From Dipteronia dyeriana (taxonomy: Eukaryota; Streptophyta; Magnoliopsida; Sapindales; Sapindaceae): a DNA stretch of 64,000 nt. The translations under genes and the position numbers were made by a program. Positions within the stretch are counted from its first letter, which is position 1; each line of letters opens with the position of its first letter. Positions 34,106 through 45,310 of the stretch are shown one piece after another. The notes beneath the pieces were generated by a model. That model made no database searches and was not told the origin of the DNA. It saw only the letters and a program-made list of their open reading frames with translations. Location: the NCBI GenBank assembly GCA_032871835.1, contig CM065301.1, positions 31,628,405 to 31,692,404 of the forward strand, read 5' to 3'.

Positions 34106-36379
34106 TGTTGGGATTATGCTCGATAACAAGAGTGTAATAATGTATTTGACAATATTTTCATATTAATAAAGTGATTTCTAGTTTAGCAAATCTTATAGCA
34201 TTTATAGTTTAATTATTATAATTGTCAAAAGTAAATAATCATAAGGTCAAAAGACTATGAGAAAAGAAGAATTGTTCATACATCTAGATATGTATGAGGT
34301 AGACACAATTCTTTAGTTAGTCTTGAATAATATTCACAACTTAAGATAAAAGGTTGGGTGCCTTTATCTTTTTAAAGTTGTAGATTCATTTGCTAGCATT
34401 TGAGTGGGATCAAATGTGTTATGATGAGTCTAAAATCATCAAAGTATGGTGTCTTTGGGCAAAAGAATCTAGTGCACTAGGTGCATTGAATTGGATCACA
34501 ATGAAATACTTTATATAGGGCCTCAATGGGTAAAAGTTTTTCATTTGAAGACAATCGGAGAGTCTATCTCAATCCTGAGATAAATGATGGACTTATGGTT
34601 GCAAGTGTTATCATTTGAGCTATCAATGAGTACGATTATATAGCATAGTCTATCATCGATAGTTTGGTGGTTTTCATTTATTAATCGATAGAGGACTTCA
34701 TTTATGGATATAGACATCGTGGCTCCATTTATTAAATGAGAGTAGAATATCATCATATGGATGTTTTGAGGTATTGGATATTAAATCTTAACGTTAAGTT
34801 TTCAATAGCGTCAATTGAAACATGGCTTCTAGACAAGTCAAAATATCCAAGTTCAAAATGTGGTCATATGAGTAAATATGGTAACTTGGAGAGCTATATG
34901 CGGTCTATGAGCTCTTGGTGATTACTGATATCCTTCATGAGGATACATTTTCTCCAATAAGGTTGTCTAGGGCATGAATGAGTAACATCAACTTATTATA
35001 TCTTTATTTAAGAGTTCAATTTTAGTTCTTTAGTGGAATGAACTAAAATTAATAAATCGAACCTAAATGAATCATTTGTTGATTATGATTGGGTTGTGTC
35101 TATTGGAGCTTAAATTTATAGCCCGCCAAAATCCCCAATCCTCATGAACTTGCATGGATCACTTGATATATTCTACCGAACCAATTTAGGGGTCCATTTA
35201 GAATTGTATTGAGGCATGTGGACTTGTTTCTTTTTGTAAGAATGTGTCTAGTTCACATGTGAGCCTTTTTATTAAGGTCCAATGGATTTAATAAAATAAG
35301 AAAATAATATATTGGCCCATATATATGTGTTGGGCGGCAAGACTATTTAGATTAGCTTAATTATTTTATTTTTATTTTATTATTTAATTAAATGGAAAGT
35401 AATTAATTTGTTGATTAATTAATTATTTAATTAAAAGTCAAAATCTTTTTCCTAATAGGAGATGGTCTCCTAAATTTTTACTGATGTTGGTAGTATAATT
35501 GATATTAAAGATTGTATTTGATAAGTAGATAAATAAAAGGAATTATTTATCTAATCAAATTAGGAAGTCTTTAATATGGTTACAAATACACTATTGAGAG
35601 TGGATTATGAGTCTTGGTGTAGGAAAGAATTTTTTTTTGGAAAATGATTCTTGGTCATCAAGTAAATCTACCTAAGGATAAAATTCTTCTTTGAAAAGGA
35701 TTTTTAATTACCAAATAAATCCACCTAAGGAAAGGATTCTTGTCAACCAAGTAAATCCTTATTAGAAAAGGATTTATAATCCTAATAAATTTCAAGAGAA
35801 TAATTCGGCCAGCCCTAGTTCTTTATGGAGAGAAAATTCGGCTACCATATAATTTCGAGGGAGATTTTTTTTTTTTTTGCTCTAGACCAAATTCGATCAA
35901 CTCTAAGAAACAGTGTGAGATTCGGAAAAGAAGAAAATGAAGAAAGAATGTTTAGTTTTCGATAGTACACTAGTAGCCTTTACAGTAAAAGGTTTTGTGT
36001 ACAACATCGAATCAAGGTTCACGCGAGTTTCAATCAAATTGATTGATAATTCACAAGTGACCTAATGTTCTTTGTTTTTTTTGAGGATTATTGTGACTAA
36101 CAAAAGAAAAAGATTTTGTTTGTTTCCATCCTTATGTATACAATTTAAAGAAAGGGAGTCCACACTCCTAAGTGATTCATGTTCGTGATTGGATTGGAAG
36201 ATCTTGCGGATTCAATTCGGCGCTTGTTCAATCATCACGAGAAAAAGGTACGACACTTTTTATATACAACAATTAATCTAGGGTTAAGGTTCTTGTTATT
36301 TAAAAGGGAAAATTTTTATTTATACCGAAACCCTAATTTTTTGATTTCTCATGCTTCTGCTGCGCATATTTTCCCTACA
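34106..36379 (+). repeat. Copia-A 5' LTR
   Basis: It starts TGTTGGGATTATGCTCG and ends TTTTCCCTACA, 2,274 bp. It retains a 264-base segment (34891-35154) absent from the 3' LTR. It contains alternating 'accaagtaaatcc.cctaagga' repeats (35650-35770) and many TTAATTAA stretches. Confidence 0.9.
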
Positions 36380-36396
36380 ATTGGTATCAGAGCCTG
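36380..36396 (+). other. Copia-A primer binding site
   Basis: ATTGGTATCAGAGCCTGG follows the LTR. TGGTATCAGAGC is the exact copia PBS complementary to tRNA-iMet. Confidence 0.9.
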
Positions 36397-37745
36397 GTTG
36401 TACCCTTGATTAATTGATGTATGTGTTCGTGAATATTTTTCTTTTTATTGTATATATGCATGTTTTAGAAAGAAATGACACTCTAGGTATTCGTATATAT
36501 ATTTACATTGGAATGTATGGATATATATATATATGTTTTATATATGGTTTGTTATTGCTCAATTTTGGTCATAGAATTTCAATGTAATTTTGTTTTGGGA
36601 TTGTAACAAGAAGGGTGGTCTATCATCGCCATAATTTCCTTCTTGATAGTTGCTATGTTTTTTTTTTATTTTGTTGTAATAAAAAAACTGCAGTATTTTT
36701 TTTATTTTAAATTCTTCTGTAATACATTCAAGTATCGAAGACTCGAAGGTTTGAAGAATTGGGAGCAACCGGAACAAGTTTAGGACTGTGCTAGCCGTAG
36801 CAACAAATGTGCGTGCGAAGAGCACGCAGCCACATTTGTTGTGGCATGGGCTGTGCACGGCCGCCCTATGGAAGCCATGGGCTGCGCATGGCAGCCCTTT
36901 ATGGGGTTGTGGCATGCGCACGCCCATGGGTAGGAGCCAAGGGTGTGCATGCCCATGGGAGGCAGCCGAGAGAGTCCAAACGATGAAGGTCACGTGAAGA
37001 CATGTTCGCCAAGAAAGGAGTTTTTTTGTATTCCAAGGCATGTAATTTACTTGCTTTTCTAGGATGGACCAAAATTGTAGCTATTTTTATTTTTTGTAAA
37101 TACTGCAATGTTTGTCATTGTTTGATAACATGTCATATAGAATAGGAGTGCCACTCATATATCTCTTTTGGTATGAACATGCATAGAATGGTTTAGGTAT
37201 CTAAATTGGCATCTAGATAACTTGGTAAATCATTCTTTGGAATTCGATCACATGCCTTAAATAATTGAGTGGGAGAAGGTGTTTTGGAACACCTACGGCC
37301 TCCATATTTAGTTGAGCTTTATGTTTCGTGTAATAACCTCCCAAGAGGTATTCATGAATGGAATTTAGCAAGATACTTCCTTACAAGGATAGACTAGACA
37401 ATTAGCCCAAACGATATCTACTTTCAAAGGAGGGATATTCGTAAGGGATTATATTGAAGGTCGATAACTTGGTAACACAATCAATGTGAGTTTATTAATA
37501 TCCTCCCAAGAGTTCTTGTTAATAAAATCACAAGGCTAAAATTGAAAACGTTGGTTGTTATGTTAACAATTAGGTGGGACCTAGTCCAACTAGTAAATGT
37601 TGCGAACTCCCAAAGGAGATGTGATATTTATGGGTGTTGGATCACCGTTGAATTTTTATGATTGAATTATTTTATTTAATTCAAGATAATATTAGAAAGT
37701 GCTTTATCATGATTATTTACTTATATAATTTTTTGTAATTATAAA
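36397..37745 (+). other. Copia-A long untranslated leader
   Basis: About 1.35 kb lies between PBS and gag with no recognisable domain. It holds a TA microsatellite (36519-36532), a GC-rich tandem repeat (36841-36966), and a stretch (37140-37650) closely matched at 63540-64000 in the second Copia-A copy. Confidence 0.6.
36841..36966. repeat. GC-rich ~30-bp degenerate tandem repeat in Copia-A leader
   Basis: Four units of 30-31 bases built on GCCATGGGCTGCGCATGGCA-like sequence, rich in palindromes (CCCATGGG, GCATGC, TGCGCA). The same array is at 63241-63367 in the other copy with scattered changes. It stands out from the AT-rich element. Confidence 0.7.
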
Positions 37746-38500
37746 GAAATTATGACCTTATCCCTAATCAACATCCTAAAAAATAATACTTTAACTGATG
37801 ATAATTATGTCACATGGAAAAGGAAAATTGGGTTGTTATTGCAAGCTGAAAAACATAAATTCGTTCTGTCTATTCCTTAAGCACTAAACTAATAAATCTA
37901 CTCAGGAGCAAAGAGATGAGTATTAGTAGTGGAAGTCTTCAGATGAGATGGCTAAATGTACGTTACATTATGGCCACATCTCCGACATGTTGCAACAGCA
38001 ACATTAAGGAATGGAGACTGCTGCCTATATAATGATGTCTCTTTGCTATAAGGTCTATGACGACTAAGAGAGAGACAGTGCTGCTTTTATGAATCTTATA
38101 ATGAAACCTAGACTGGGTGTGAAAGATAACATGGTGAAAGTCATTGTACATCTCAACATTGCTGAACTAAATGGTGTTGAGATAGATGGTGAGATCAAAA
38201 TTGACATGATTGTCAACTCACTGTCGGATTCTTTTGATCAATTCAAGTTGGACTACACCTTGAATAATAAGGAATACACCTTGCAAGGCCTGATGCAAGA
38301 TGTTCAAAGCGAGGAAAAAATCCTTGTGAAAGGCAAGGGTCAAGAGATTCATATGCTTGGTAAGTTGCTACTGTTAAAGACCTGTAAGAAGGTCAAGAGA
38401 CAACAGAAGAAAAAGCAACTTGAGCCTTCTTAGAAAGAGACCAAGATAGTAACCAAGATCAAAGGGAAGTGTTTCCTTTGTGGGTCAAAGGAATATACTG
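37746..38500 (+). pseudogene. gag: Copia-A gag, degraded
   Basis: The N-terminal part (LTDDNYVTWKRKIGLLLQAE) is in one frame with stops soon after. Frameshifts lead to an open stretch at 38089-38433 with the copia UBN2-type gag signature MVKVIVHLNIAELNGVEID, IDMIVNSLSDSFDQFKLDY and YTLQGLMQDVQSEEK. A basic region (KKVKRQQKKKQ) and the start of a zinc knuckle (CFLCGSKEY, ~38470) follow, but the H and last C are gone. The capsid would package element RNA. Several stops make it non-functional. Confidence 0.8.
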
Positions 38501-39235
38501 AATAAGAATGAATTCAACTTGTATTTAGGCAATGGAGCAGTGGTGTCTACTAGTGTAGTGGGAGATATTAGAATCAATTTAGATTCTTATAGGCATTTAG
38601 ATTTAATAAACGTTTATTAGGTACCACAATTCAAGAGGAATTTAATTTCGGTCTCCTGTCTAAATACATTTGGATATTCAGTCACTTTTAATAAAAGGTT
38701 TTATTATTAGTAAGAATAACAAAATTATTTGTAGAAGTACATTGGAACACTGTTTATTCTATTTGCAAAGAAATATCTCTCACTTGTTAGACACGGAATC
38801 AACGGAACCTAATCATAAAAGAGTAAAATTATCAAAAGATGAAACCTACCTATTACATTTACGCCTAGGTCATATTAACCTTAATTGGATTAAAATATTG
38901 GTAAGTGACGGACCTCTAAGTGACTTAAAGGTTGATGATCTACCAACTTGTGAATCTTGTTTGGAAGGTAAAATGAGCAAAAAATTGTTTACAACCAAAG
39001 GCATAAGAGCCATCGAATGTTTAGGATTGATACACACTGATGTGTGTGGACTTAAGAGCATTCAAGCTAGAGGTGGATATGAGTACTTCATTACTTTCAA
39101 GGATGATCACTCAAGATTTGGTTATGTGTATCTCATGAGACATAAGTCGGATGCTTTTAAAATGATCGTGGTGGATGATATCTATCTGGTGAGTTTCAGC
39201 AATATCTTATTGATAATGGGATAATTTCAGCTTTC
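38501..39235 (+). pseudogene. pol: Copia-A pol: pre-integrase and integrase N-terminal part
   Basis: After a deletion that removed most of the protease, 'VSCLNTFGYSVTFNKRF' marks the segment before the GAG-pre-integrase domain. The open part 38670-39224 has the integrase zinc region (LLHLRLGHINLNWI, CESCLEGKM) and the catalytic core start LIHTDVCG (first D) and FITFKDDHSRFGYVYLM. About 25 residues are missing before NDRGG (second D), where the next Glu codon is a TGA at about 39176. A frame change follows. Confidence 0.85.
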
Positions 39236-39697
39236 TGGACCAGGCACACCTCAACAAATTGGGTGGCAGAAAGGAGAAATAGAACTCTTTTGGACATGGT
39301 TAGGTCTATGTTGAGTTATTCAACACTCCCTAATTCTTTTTGGGGATATGCTTTACAAACTGCAGTATACATTCTAAACGATGTACCATCTAAGTCGGTT
39401 CCTAAAACACCGCATGAGTTGTGGACCGGGCGAAAGCCTTGTTTACAACACTTAAGGATATTTGGATGTACTGTGCACGTGTTAAAAGGAAAGACAGAAA
39501 AGATGGAGTCCCGTTCAGAAACATGCATATTTGTAGGGTATCTAAAAGGAACAAAAGGATATTATTTTTATAGTCCTTCAGATCTTAAAGTATTTGTTTT
39601 GACAAATGCTAAATTTCTAGAAAAAGACTATATGAATAATTTTATGCCTAAAAGTAGAATTGTCCTTAATGAGCTTTTAGGAGATACAATTCCATAA
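39182..39697 (+). pseudogene. pol: Copia-A pol: integrase C-terminal part
   Basis: [14 protein letters not shown] leads to [19 protein letters not shown], which contains the catalytic Glu of the DDE triad, then [20 protein letters not shown], the K.P.ELW.GRKP block, LRIFGC.VHV, and [17 protein letters not shown]. This is the normal copia integrase C-terminal order. Frame 39263 onward stays the same to the end of pol, interrupted only by stops (first TAA 39695-39697). Confidence 0.9.
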
Positions 39698-40753
39698 GAG
39701 GTTTCACAACCAAGTCCAATTGTAAGTTTCATACCAACACAGTATCAACAATCTTCCATACCTCATCGTAGTGTGAGGGTTAGTAGACAACCCGAGAGAT
39801 ACATCGGTCTAGGAGAATCTGTAGAGAATCTTCTGGACGACAATGATCCCTATACGTACAAGGAAGTAATGGAAGATGTTGATTGTCCCCATTGGCAAAA
39901 GGCAATGCAATCCGAAATAGAATTTATGTTCAAAAACAAAGTCTAGTCTCTTGTAGACTTGCCTAAAGGGATAAAACCCATCGAGGGCATGTGGGTATAC
40001 AAGAGGAAAAGAGGAATGGATGGAAATATGGAAACCTTTAAAACTAAATTGGTAGCTAAAGGTTATACACAGAAAGAAGGTATCGATTATGAAGAAACCT
40101 TTTTTCATGTGGCCATGCTTAAATCCATTTGGATACTCTTATCCGTTGTGGCATCTCTAGACCTAGAGATTTGTTAAATGGAGGTCAAGACAGCTTTCCT
40201 TAATGGAAGTCTTGACGAAAGCATCTATATGATGCAACCAGAAGGATTCATTGAAAAAGGCCAAGAGGAAAGGGTATGCAAGTTGCAAAGATCCATATAT
40301 GGATTGAAGCAAGCATCCAGATCCTGGAACATAAGGTTCGATCAAGCCAAGAAAAGTTTTGGATTTATTCAAAACCTTGATGAACCTTGTGTATACAAAA
40401 GGATTAAAGGTGACAAGTTGGTTTTCCTAGTTCTTTACGTTGATGATATACTACTCATCAAAAATGATGTAGGTGTATTGACATCAATAAAAGAATTGTT
40501 AGCAAAACAATTTGATATGAAGGACTTAGGAGAAGCAAGTTATATTCTTGGTATCCAAGTCATATGGGATAGAAAGAATAGAACGATTGCATTATCCCAA
40601 GCTTCATACATAGATAAAATCTTGTCTAGGTTTTCCATGCAAGATTCCAAGAAGGGTATGTTATCTATCAGACATGGAATCAAACTTTCTAAGGAACAAG
40701 TTCCTAAGAATGAGCATGAAGAGCAATTCATGGGTAGGGTTCCATATGCATAG
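39698..40753 (+). pseudogene. pol: Copia-A pol: reverse transcriptase
   Basis: After the linker (RVSRQPERYIG, YKEVMEDVDCPHWQKAM) comes the copia [76 protein letters not shown], and the active site LYVDDILLI (YVDD at 40436-40447) intact, then DMKDLGEASYILGI. Stops at about 39943 (TAG), 40175 (TAA) and 40751 (TAG) interrupt an otherwise continuous frame. There are no frameshifts here, so the decay is by point mutation. Confidence 0.92.
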
Positions 40754-41398
40754 ACAGTTGGAAGTCTCATGTATGCAATGCTCTGTACTAGATCAAATAT
40801 TTGTTTTGTTGTGGGCATAATTAGTAGGTTTCAATCGAAGCGTGGTCCTGATCACTTGAAGGCAGTCAGGCATATTTTCAAGTATCTTAGGCGAACGAGA
40901 GATTATATGCTAGTATACTCCGGAGAAGATTTAATTCCCATTGGGTATACAGATTCTAATTTTCAGTTAGATTTTGACTCCAAGAGATCAATATCAAGAT
41001 CTGTGTTTACTATTGGAGGAGGGGAAGTCATATGGAGGAGTATCAAGCAATCTTGTATTGCCGATTCCACCATGGAAGCTGAGTATGTTGCCGTATGTGA
41101 GGCTGCTAAAGCAACTGTCTGGCTCCACCAATTCTTGATTGACTTGGAAGTGGTTCCTGATACGAATAAGCAGATCACTATCTATTGTGACAATAGTGGA
41201 GTAGTGGCTAATTCGAGAGAACCAAGAAGTCATAAGAGAAAAAAACAAATTGAAAGAAAGTATCACTTTCTAAGGGAAATTGTGCATAGGGGTGACGTGA
41301 CAATTACCAAGATCGTGTCAGCAGAAAATCTAGTGGATCCCTTTACAATGGCTCTTCCACAAAAAAGTTTTGATGGGCGTCTAGAAATATGGGGATAA
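40754..41398 (+). pseudogene. pol: Copia-A pol: RNase H domain and C-terminus
   Basis: TVGSLMYAMLCTRSNICFVV and HLKAVRHIFKYLRRTRDYML lead to the RNase H motifs GYTDSNFQ (first D), STMEAEYVAVCEAAKA (E) and IYCDNSGVVANSREPRS (second D). It closes with KIVSAENLVDPFTMALP and a TAA at 41396-41398. The open stretch 40769-41398 is the best preserved coding segment in the window. Confidence 0.92.
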
Positions 41399-41420
41399 GA
41401 GATATGACACATTTACTATA

Positions 41421-41435
41421 GAGAAAGTGGGAGAT
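41421..41435 (+). other. Copia-A polypurine tract and duplication breakpoint
   Basis: GAGAAAGTGGGAGAT precedes the 3' LTR and would prime plus-strand synthesis. Its first six bases, GAGAAA, are also the breakpoint of the 5,080-bp tandem duplication. Confidence 0.85.
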
Positions 41436-43484
41436 TTTTGGGATTATGCTCGATAACAAGAGTGTAATAATGTATTTGACAATCTTTTCATATTAATAAA
41501 GTGATTTCTAGTTTAGCAAATCTTATAGCATTTATAGTTTAATTATTATAATTGTCAAAAGTAAATAATCATAAGGTCAAAAGACTATGAGAAAAGAAGA
41601 ATTGTTCATACATCTAGATATGTATGAGGTAGACACAATTCTTTAGTTAGTCTTGAATAATATTCACAACTTAAGATAAAAGGTTGGGTGCCTTTATCTT
41701 TTTAAAGTTGTAGATTCATTTACTAGCATTTGAGTGGGATCAAATATGTTATAATGAGTCTAAAATCATCAATGTATGGTGTCTTTGGGCAAAATAATCT
41801 AGTGCACTGGGTGCATTGAATTGGATCACAATGAAATACTTTATTTAGAACCGTCAATGGATAAAAGTTTTCATTTGAAGACAATCAGAGAGTCTATCTC
41901 AATCCTGAGATAAAGAATGGACTTATGGTTGCAAGTGTTATCATTTGAGCTATCAATGAGTATGATTATATAGCATAGTTTATCCTCGATAGTTTGATGG
42001 TATTCATTTGTTAATCGATAGAGGACTTCATTTATAGATATGGACATCGTGGCTCCATTTATTAAATGAGAGTAGAATATCATCATATGGAAGTTTTGAG
42101 GTATTGGATTTTAAATTTTAACGTTAAGTTTTCAATAGTGTCTATTGAAACATGGCTTCTAGACAAGTCAAAATATTCAATTTCCAAATATGGTCATATA
42201 AGTAAATATGGTAACTTGGATGGATCACTTTATATATTCTACCGGACCAATTTAGGGGTCCATTTAGAATTGTATTGAGGCATGTGGACTTGTTTCTTTT
42301 TGTAAGAATGGGTCTAGTTCACATGTGGACATTTTTTATTAGGGTCCAATGGATTTAATACAATAAGAAAATAATATAATGGCCCATATATATGTGTTGG
42401 GAGGCAAGGCTATTTAGAATAGCTTAATTATATTATTTTTATTTTATTATTTAATTAAATGGAAAGTAATTAATTTGTTGATTAATTAATTATTTAATTA
42501 AAAGTCAAAACCTTTTTCCTAGTAAGAGATGGTCTCCTAAAGTTATACTATTGTTGGTAGTATAATTGATATTAAATACTATATTTGATAAGTAGATAAA
42601 TAAAAGGAATTATTTATCTAATCAAATTAGGAAGTCTTTATTATGGTTACAAATACACTATTGAGTTGGATTTTGAGTCTTGGTGTAGGAAAGAATTTTT
42701 TTTGAAAAAAGATTCTTGGTCACCAAGTAAATCGACCTAAGGATAGAATTCTTCTTTGAAAAGAATTCTTAACTACCAAATAAATCCACCTAAGGAAATG
42801 ATTCTTGTCAACCAAGTAAATCCTTCTAAGGAAAAGAATTAATAATCCTAATAAATTTCAAGAGAAGAATTAGGCCAGCCACAAGGTTTTCCAAGAGAGA
42901 AGAATTCGGCCAGCCCTAGTTCTTTTTGGAGAGAAAATTCGGCTACCATAGAATTTTGAGGGAGAAAATTTGTTTTTGCTCTAGACAAAATTCGATCAAC
43001 TCCAAGAAATATTGTGAGATTCGGAAAAGAAGAAAAGGAAGAAAGAACGTTTAGTTTTCGATACTACACTAGTAGCCTTTACATTAAAACTTTTTGTGTA
43101 CAACATCGAATCAAAGTTCACTCGAGTTTCAATCAAATTGATGGATAATTCACAAGTGACCTAATGTTCTTTGTTTTCTTCTTGAAGGATTATTGTGACT
43201 AACAAAAGAAAAAGATTTTGTTTGTTTCCATCCTTAGGTATACAATTTAATGAAAGGGAGCTCACACTCCTAGGTGAACGTTCGTGATTGGATTGGAAGA
43301 TCTTATGGATTCAATTCGGCGCTTGTTCAATCGTCACAAGAAAAAGGTACGACACTTTTTATATACATCAATTAATCTAGGGTTAAGGTTCTTGTTATTT
43401 AAAAGGGAAAATTTTTATTTATATCGAAACCCTAATTTCGATTTTAAATTTTTCACGCTTCCGCTGCGCGTATTTTTCCCTTCA
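41436..43484 (+). repeat. Copia-A 3' LTR
   Basis: It aligns with 34106-36379 but lacks 264 bases (relative to 34891-35154; flanks joined at a GGA microhomology near 42219) and gains ~37 bases near 42860-42900. The first bases read TTTTGGG instead of TGTTGGG, and the end is CCCTTCA. Confidence 0.9.
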
Positions 43485-44344
43485 GTTGCTGCTTTTGATT
43501 GGTCTACGTATGTGAGCTCACACTCTCTACAGTAGATCAGCTAATACTAGAAGACTTTTGACTTTATCTGTTGATTGATGACGTGGCACGTTTATATTTG
43601 ACTGAATTGCTAATGCATTGTACACGCGACTATAGGGAATCACATCTAGAAGATAGTTGACTTAACTTTGGTTAGCCCAATCAGAGTGTGCCACGTGGTG
43701 AAATCTAGACTCTCCATTTTAAATTCATCTGATGGTCAATTTCATTCGTATTTTTTATAAATAGGGGACCTCACCCCCCCTAATTTGGACATCAAGGATC
43801 CATTTCTGATTTCAGATTTGTACAATTCTCTCTCTATTATTCTCAAATTCTCAGTTTAAATAAAATAGTTATTTTCTAGTAAAATTCACTATGTCTAGCT
43901 AATTCAATATAGCTAGGATCAAAGGTGATACTGTTGGTATGCAAAATATGATCCAATTTTGGTAATTTTATTTTTCTTGATTTTTTCCCTCTGATTTTTA
44001 TGGAGTCTTAACTTACTGTGGACAGACAGATGTTGTTTGGCACAATGGGTACTTTACACTATATCTATCAGTAGAGCGGTCAATGGAGTGGAAATCCCTC
44101 CCACAAATTTGGACTATGTGTTAATAATTGGATGTTATTTGAAATACCAATGGTGGATCTCTTAGCCCTAGTTTAATTTCAATTGATTTACACTTTTTAT
44201 AACAAACCAAAGAATTAATCTAGACAATTAATTCTATAAAGATAAGTGAACAATCTCCCTATGGTTCGACCCGGTCTTACCGGTTAAATTATTACTCTGG
44301 CACTCTTATACTTAAGAGTAGGAACACTTCTTTAGAACGTGTCA
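43485..44344 (+). repeat. Athila-1 3' LTR, second part
   Basis: It resumes at the Copia-A duplication GTTGC and matches 12295-13149 to the end GTGTCA. A TATA box TATAAATA is at 43756-43763. GTTAA (44345-44349) follows. Confidence 0.85.
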
Positions 44345-44690
44345 GTTAATCACATACATTGCCTAAGATCATCTCTAAAGGTTTTTCCACCAAGGAAATC
44401 AAGGAATCTACAAACAGTCCATAACGTTATATGGCAATCAGAGTATAAGTTCAATGAGACCTCTAATTTGTTTTGATATGTGTGTTGAGTGAGTGTTTAG
44501 GAGTGAATATAATTTTCCACAAAATATGCTCTTTAGGCTGTGTTTGTGAAATTCACGAGAAGTATCTACCATTAATCCTTAGCAAACAAAATGCATTTTC
44601 ACTCAAGGACAATGAGAAAATGACTAGTGCGCTTTACGCAATGCAACCTAAAATGGCATTATTCTAATCTAAACAAAGCAACACAAACAT
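44345..44690 (-). other. Gypsy-M copy 2, right part
   Basis: This continues the host interrupted at 12005, with 'cacatacattgccta' matching 'cacacattgccta' in copy 1 (7753-7765). The homology fades towards 44690, where plus-strand gypsy coding begins. No coding sequence is seen. It is repeated at 49425-49770. Confidence 0.4.
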
Positions 44691-44693
44691 ACA

Positions 44694-45310
44694 CCCGCTC
44701 TTTGAAGTGATTGAAAAGATGTTGGCGTACTCCAAGTTCTTCAAGGCATGGATCGAAAGAAAGAGATCAATAAGATGATTATAATACCAAAAGAAGTTAG
44801 CGCAGCTCTAGAGACCTTATTTCCACCAAAAATGAAAGATTTGGGAGGTTTCATCATCACCATCATGTTGGGTGAAACAAGGAAGGAGAGGATAATGTTG
44901 GACCTAGGAGCATCTATCAATCTCATGACGTACTCATTGTATCAAAACATATGGCTAGAAGGATTGAAGCCCATAACTATGGAGTTACTACTAGTCGGCC
45001 GCTCAATAATACATCTAAGAGGAGTGATCAATGATGCTCAGGTGCTAGTGTGGAAACTATTCATCCCCACGGGTTTTATGGTTCTAGAAATGGAGAGTGA
45101 TGCCTTTAAGTAGAGAGAGATGTCGATATTGCTAGAGCGTCCCTTTATGTCAACTGCCAAAGCAGTTATCAATATGCATAATTGAAAGCTCTTCATGACA
45201 GTGCTAGGAGAGACGGCAGAATTTAAAGTCCACAAGAGTATGAAGCACCCAATTGGACTCCTTGATTTCCTCAACTTTCAAGTGGCGAATCAAAAAGATA
45301 CTCCCTTGCA
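44694..45310 (+). pseudogene. pol: Ty3/gypsy protease fragment (Athila/Tat type), copy 1
   Basis: The sequence starts LFEVIEKMLAYSKFFKAW upstream of the ATG at 44748 and continues with LETLFPPKMKDLGGFIITIM, then the aspartic protease active site LDLGASINLMTYSLYQN (family form DLGAS/DSGAS), and further RSIIHLRGVI and FIPTGFMVLEMESD. After a TAG (45111) the frame carries on with ILLERPFMSTAKAVINM, the ILGRPFL-like flap partner. The protease would process the gag-pol polyprotein. Two stops make it dead. It does not join RT: the next segment looks like gag. Confidence 0.8.

Larger units (their letters stand above)
34106..43484 (+). mobile_element. Copia-A: full-length Ty1/copia element in Athila-1 3' LTR
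   Basis: The 9.4-kb element has LTRs at 34106-36379 and 41436-43484, a tRNA-iMet PBS, gag, integrase, RT and RNase H, and a polypurine tract. Joining the flanks (GTTGA/GTTGC, a 5-bp duplication with one change) restores a continuous match to the Athila-1 5' LTR at 12290-12305. Domain order GAG-IN-RT-RH places it in copia. The protease is largely lost, and gag and pol carry multiple stops, so it is inactive. The LTRs differ by indels. Other copies of the family are at 15970-17062 (reverse fragment), 46516-48564, 53504-55761 and 60445-64000. Confidence 0.9.
12006..44344 (+). mobile_element. Athila-1: Ty3/gypsy (Athila-type) element, split by nested insertions
   Basis: The element is bounded by TGATTAACACT...GTGTCA LTRs and a perfect 5-bp duplication GTTAA (12001-12005 and 44345-44349). 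Its own sequence is 12006-15969, 21331-21830, 32103-34105 and 43485-44344, with a Copia-B fragment at 14720-15134. Gag, the start of RT, RNase H and the beginning of integrase are recognisable. The protease, the RT core around YxDD, the integrase core and any envelope-like ORF are missing. The two LTRs match at roughly nine of ten bases in the part I compared, so it is an old insertion. All coding parts carry stops. Confidence 0.85.

Noticed and set aside
36559..37041. 160-codon open frame on the minus strand with His/Pro-rich product
   Set aside because: It is the reverse of the GC-rich tandem repeat in the Copia-A leader. Its composition comes from the repeat, and the second copy does not keep the same frame.
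41871..42278. Recurrent 70-codon frames found in every Copia-A LTR (both strands)
   Set aside because: They lie inside the LTR, recur only because the LTR is repeated, and have no domain. The frames change length between copies.
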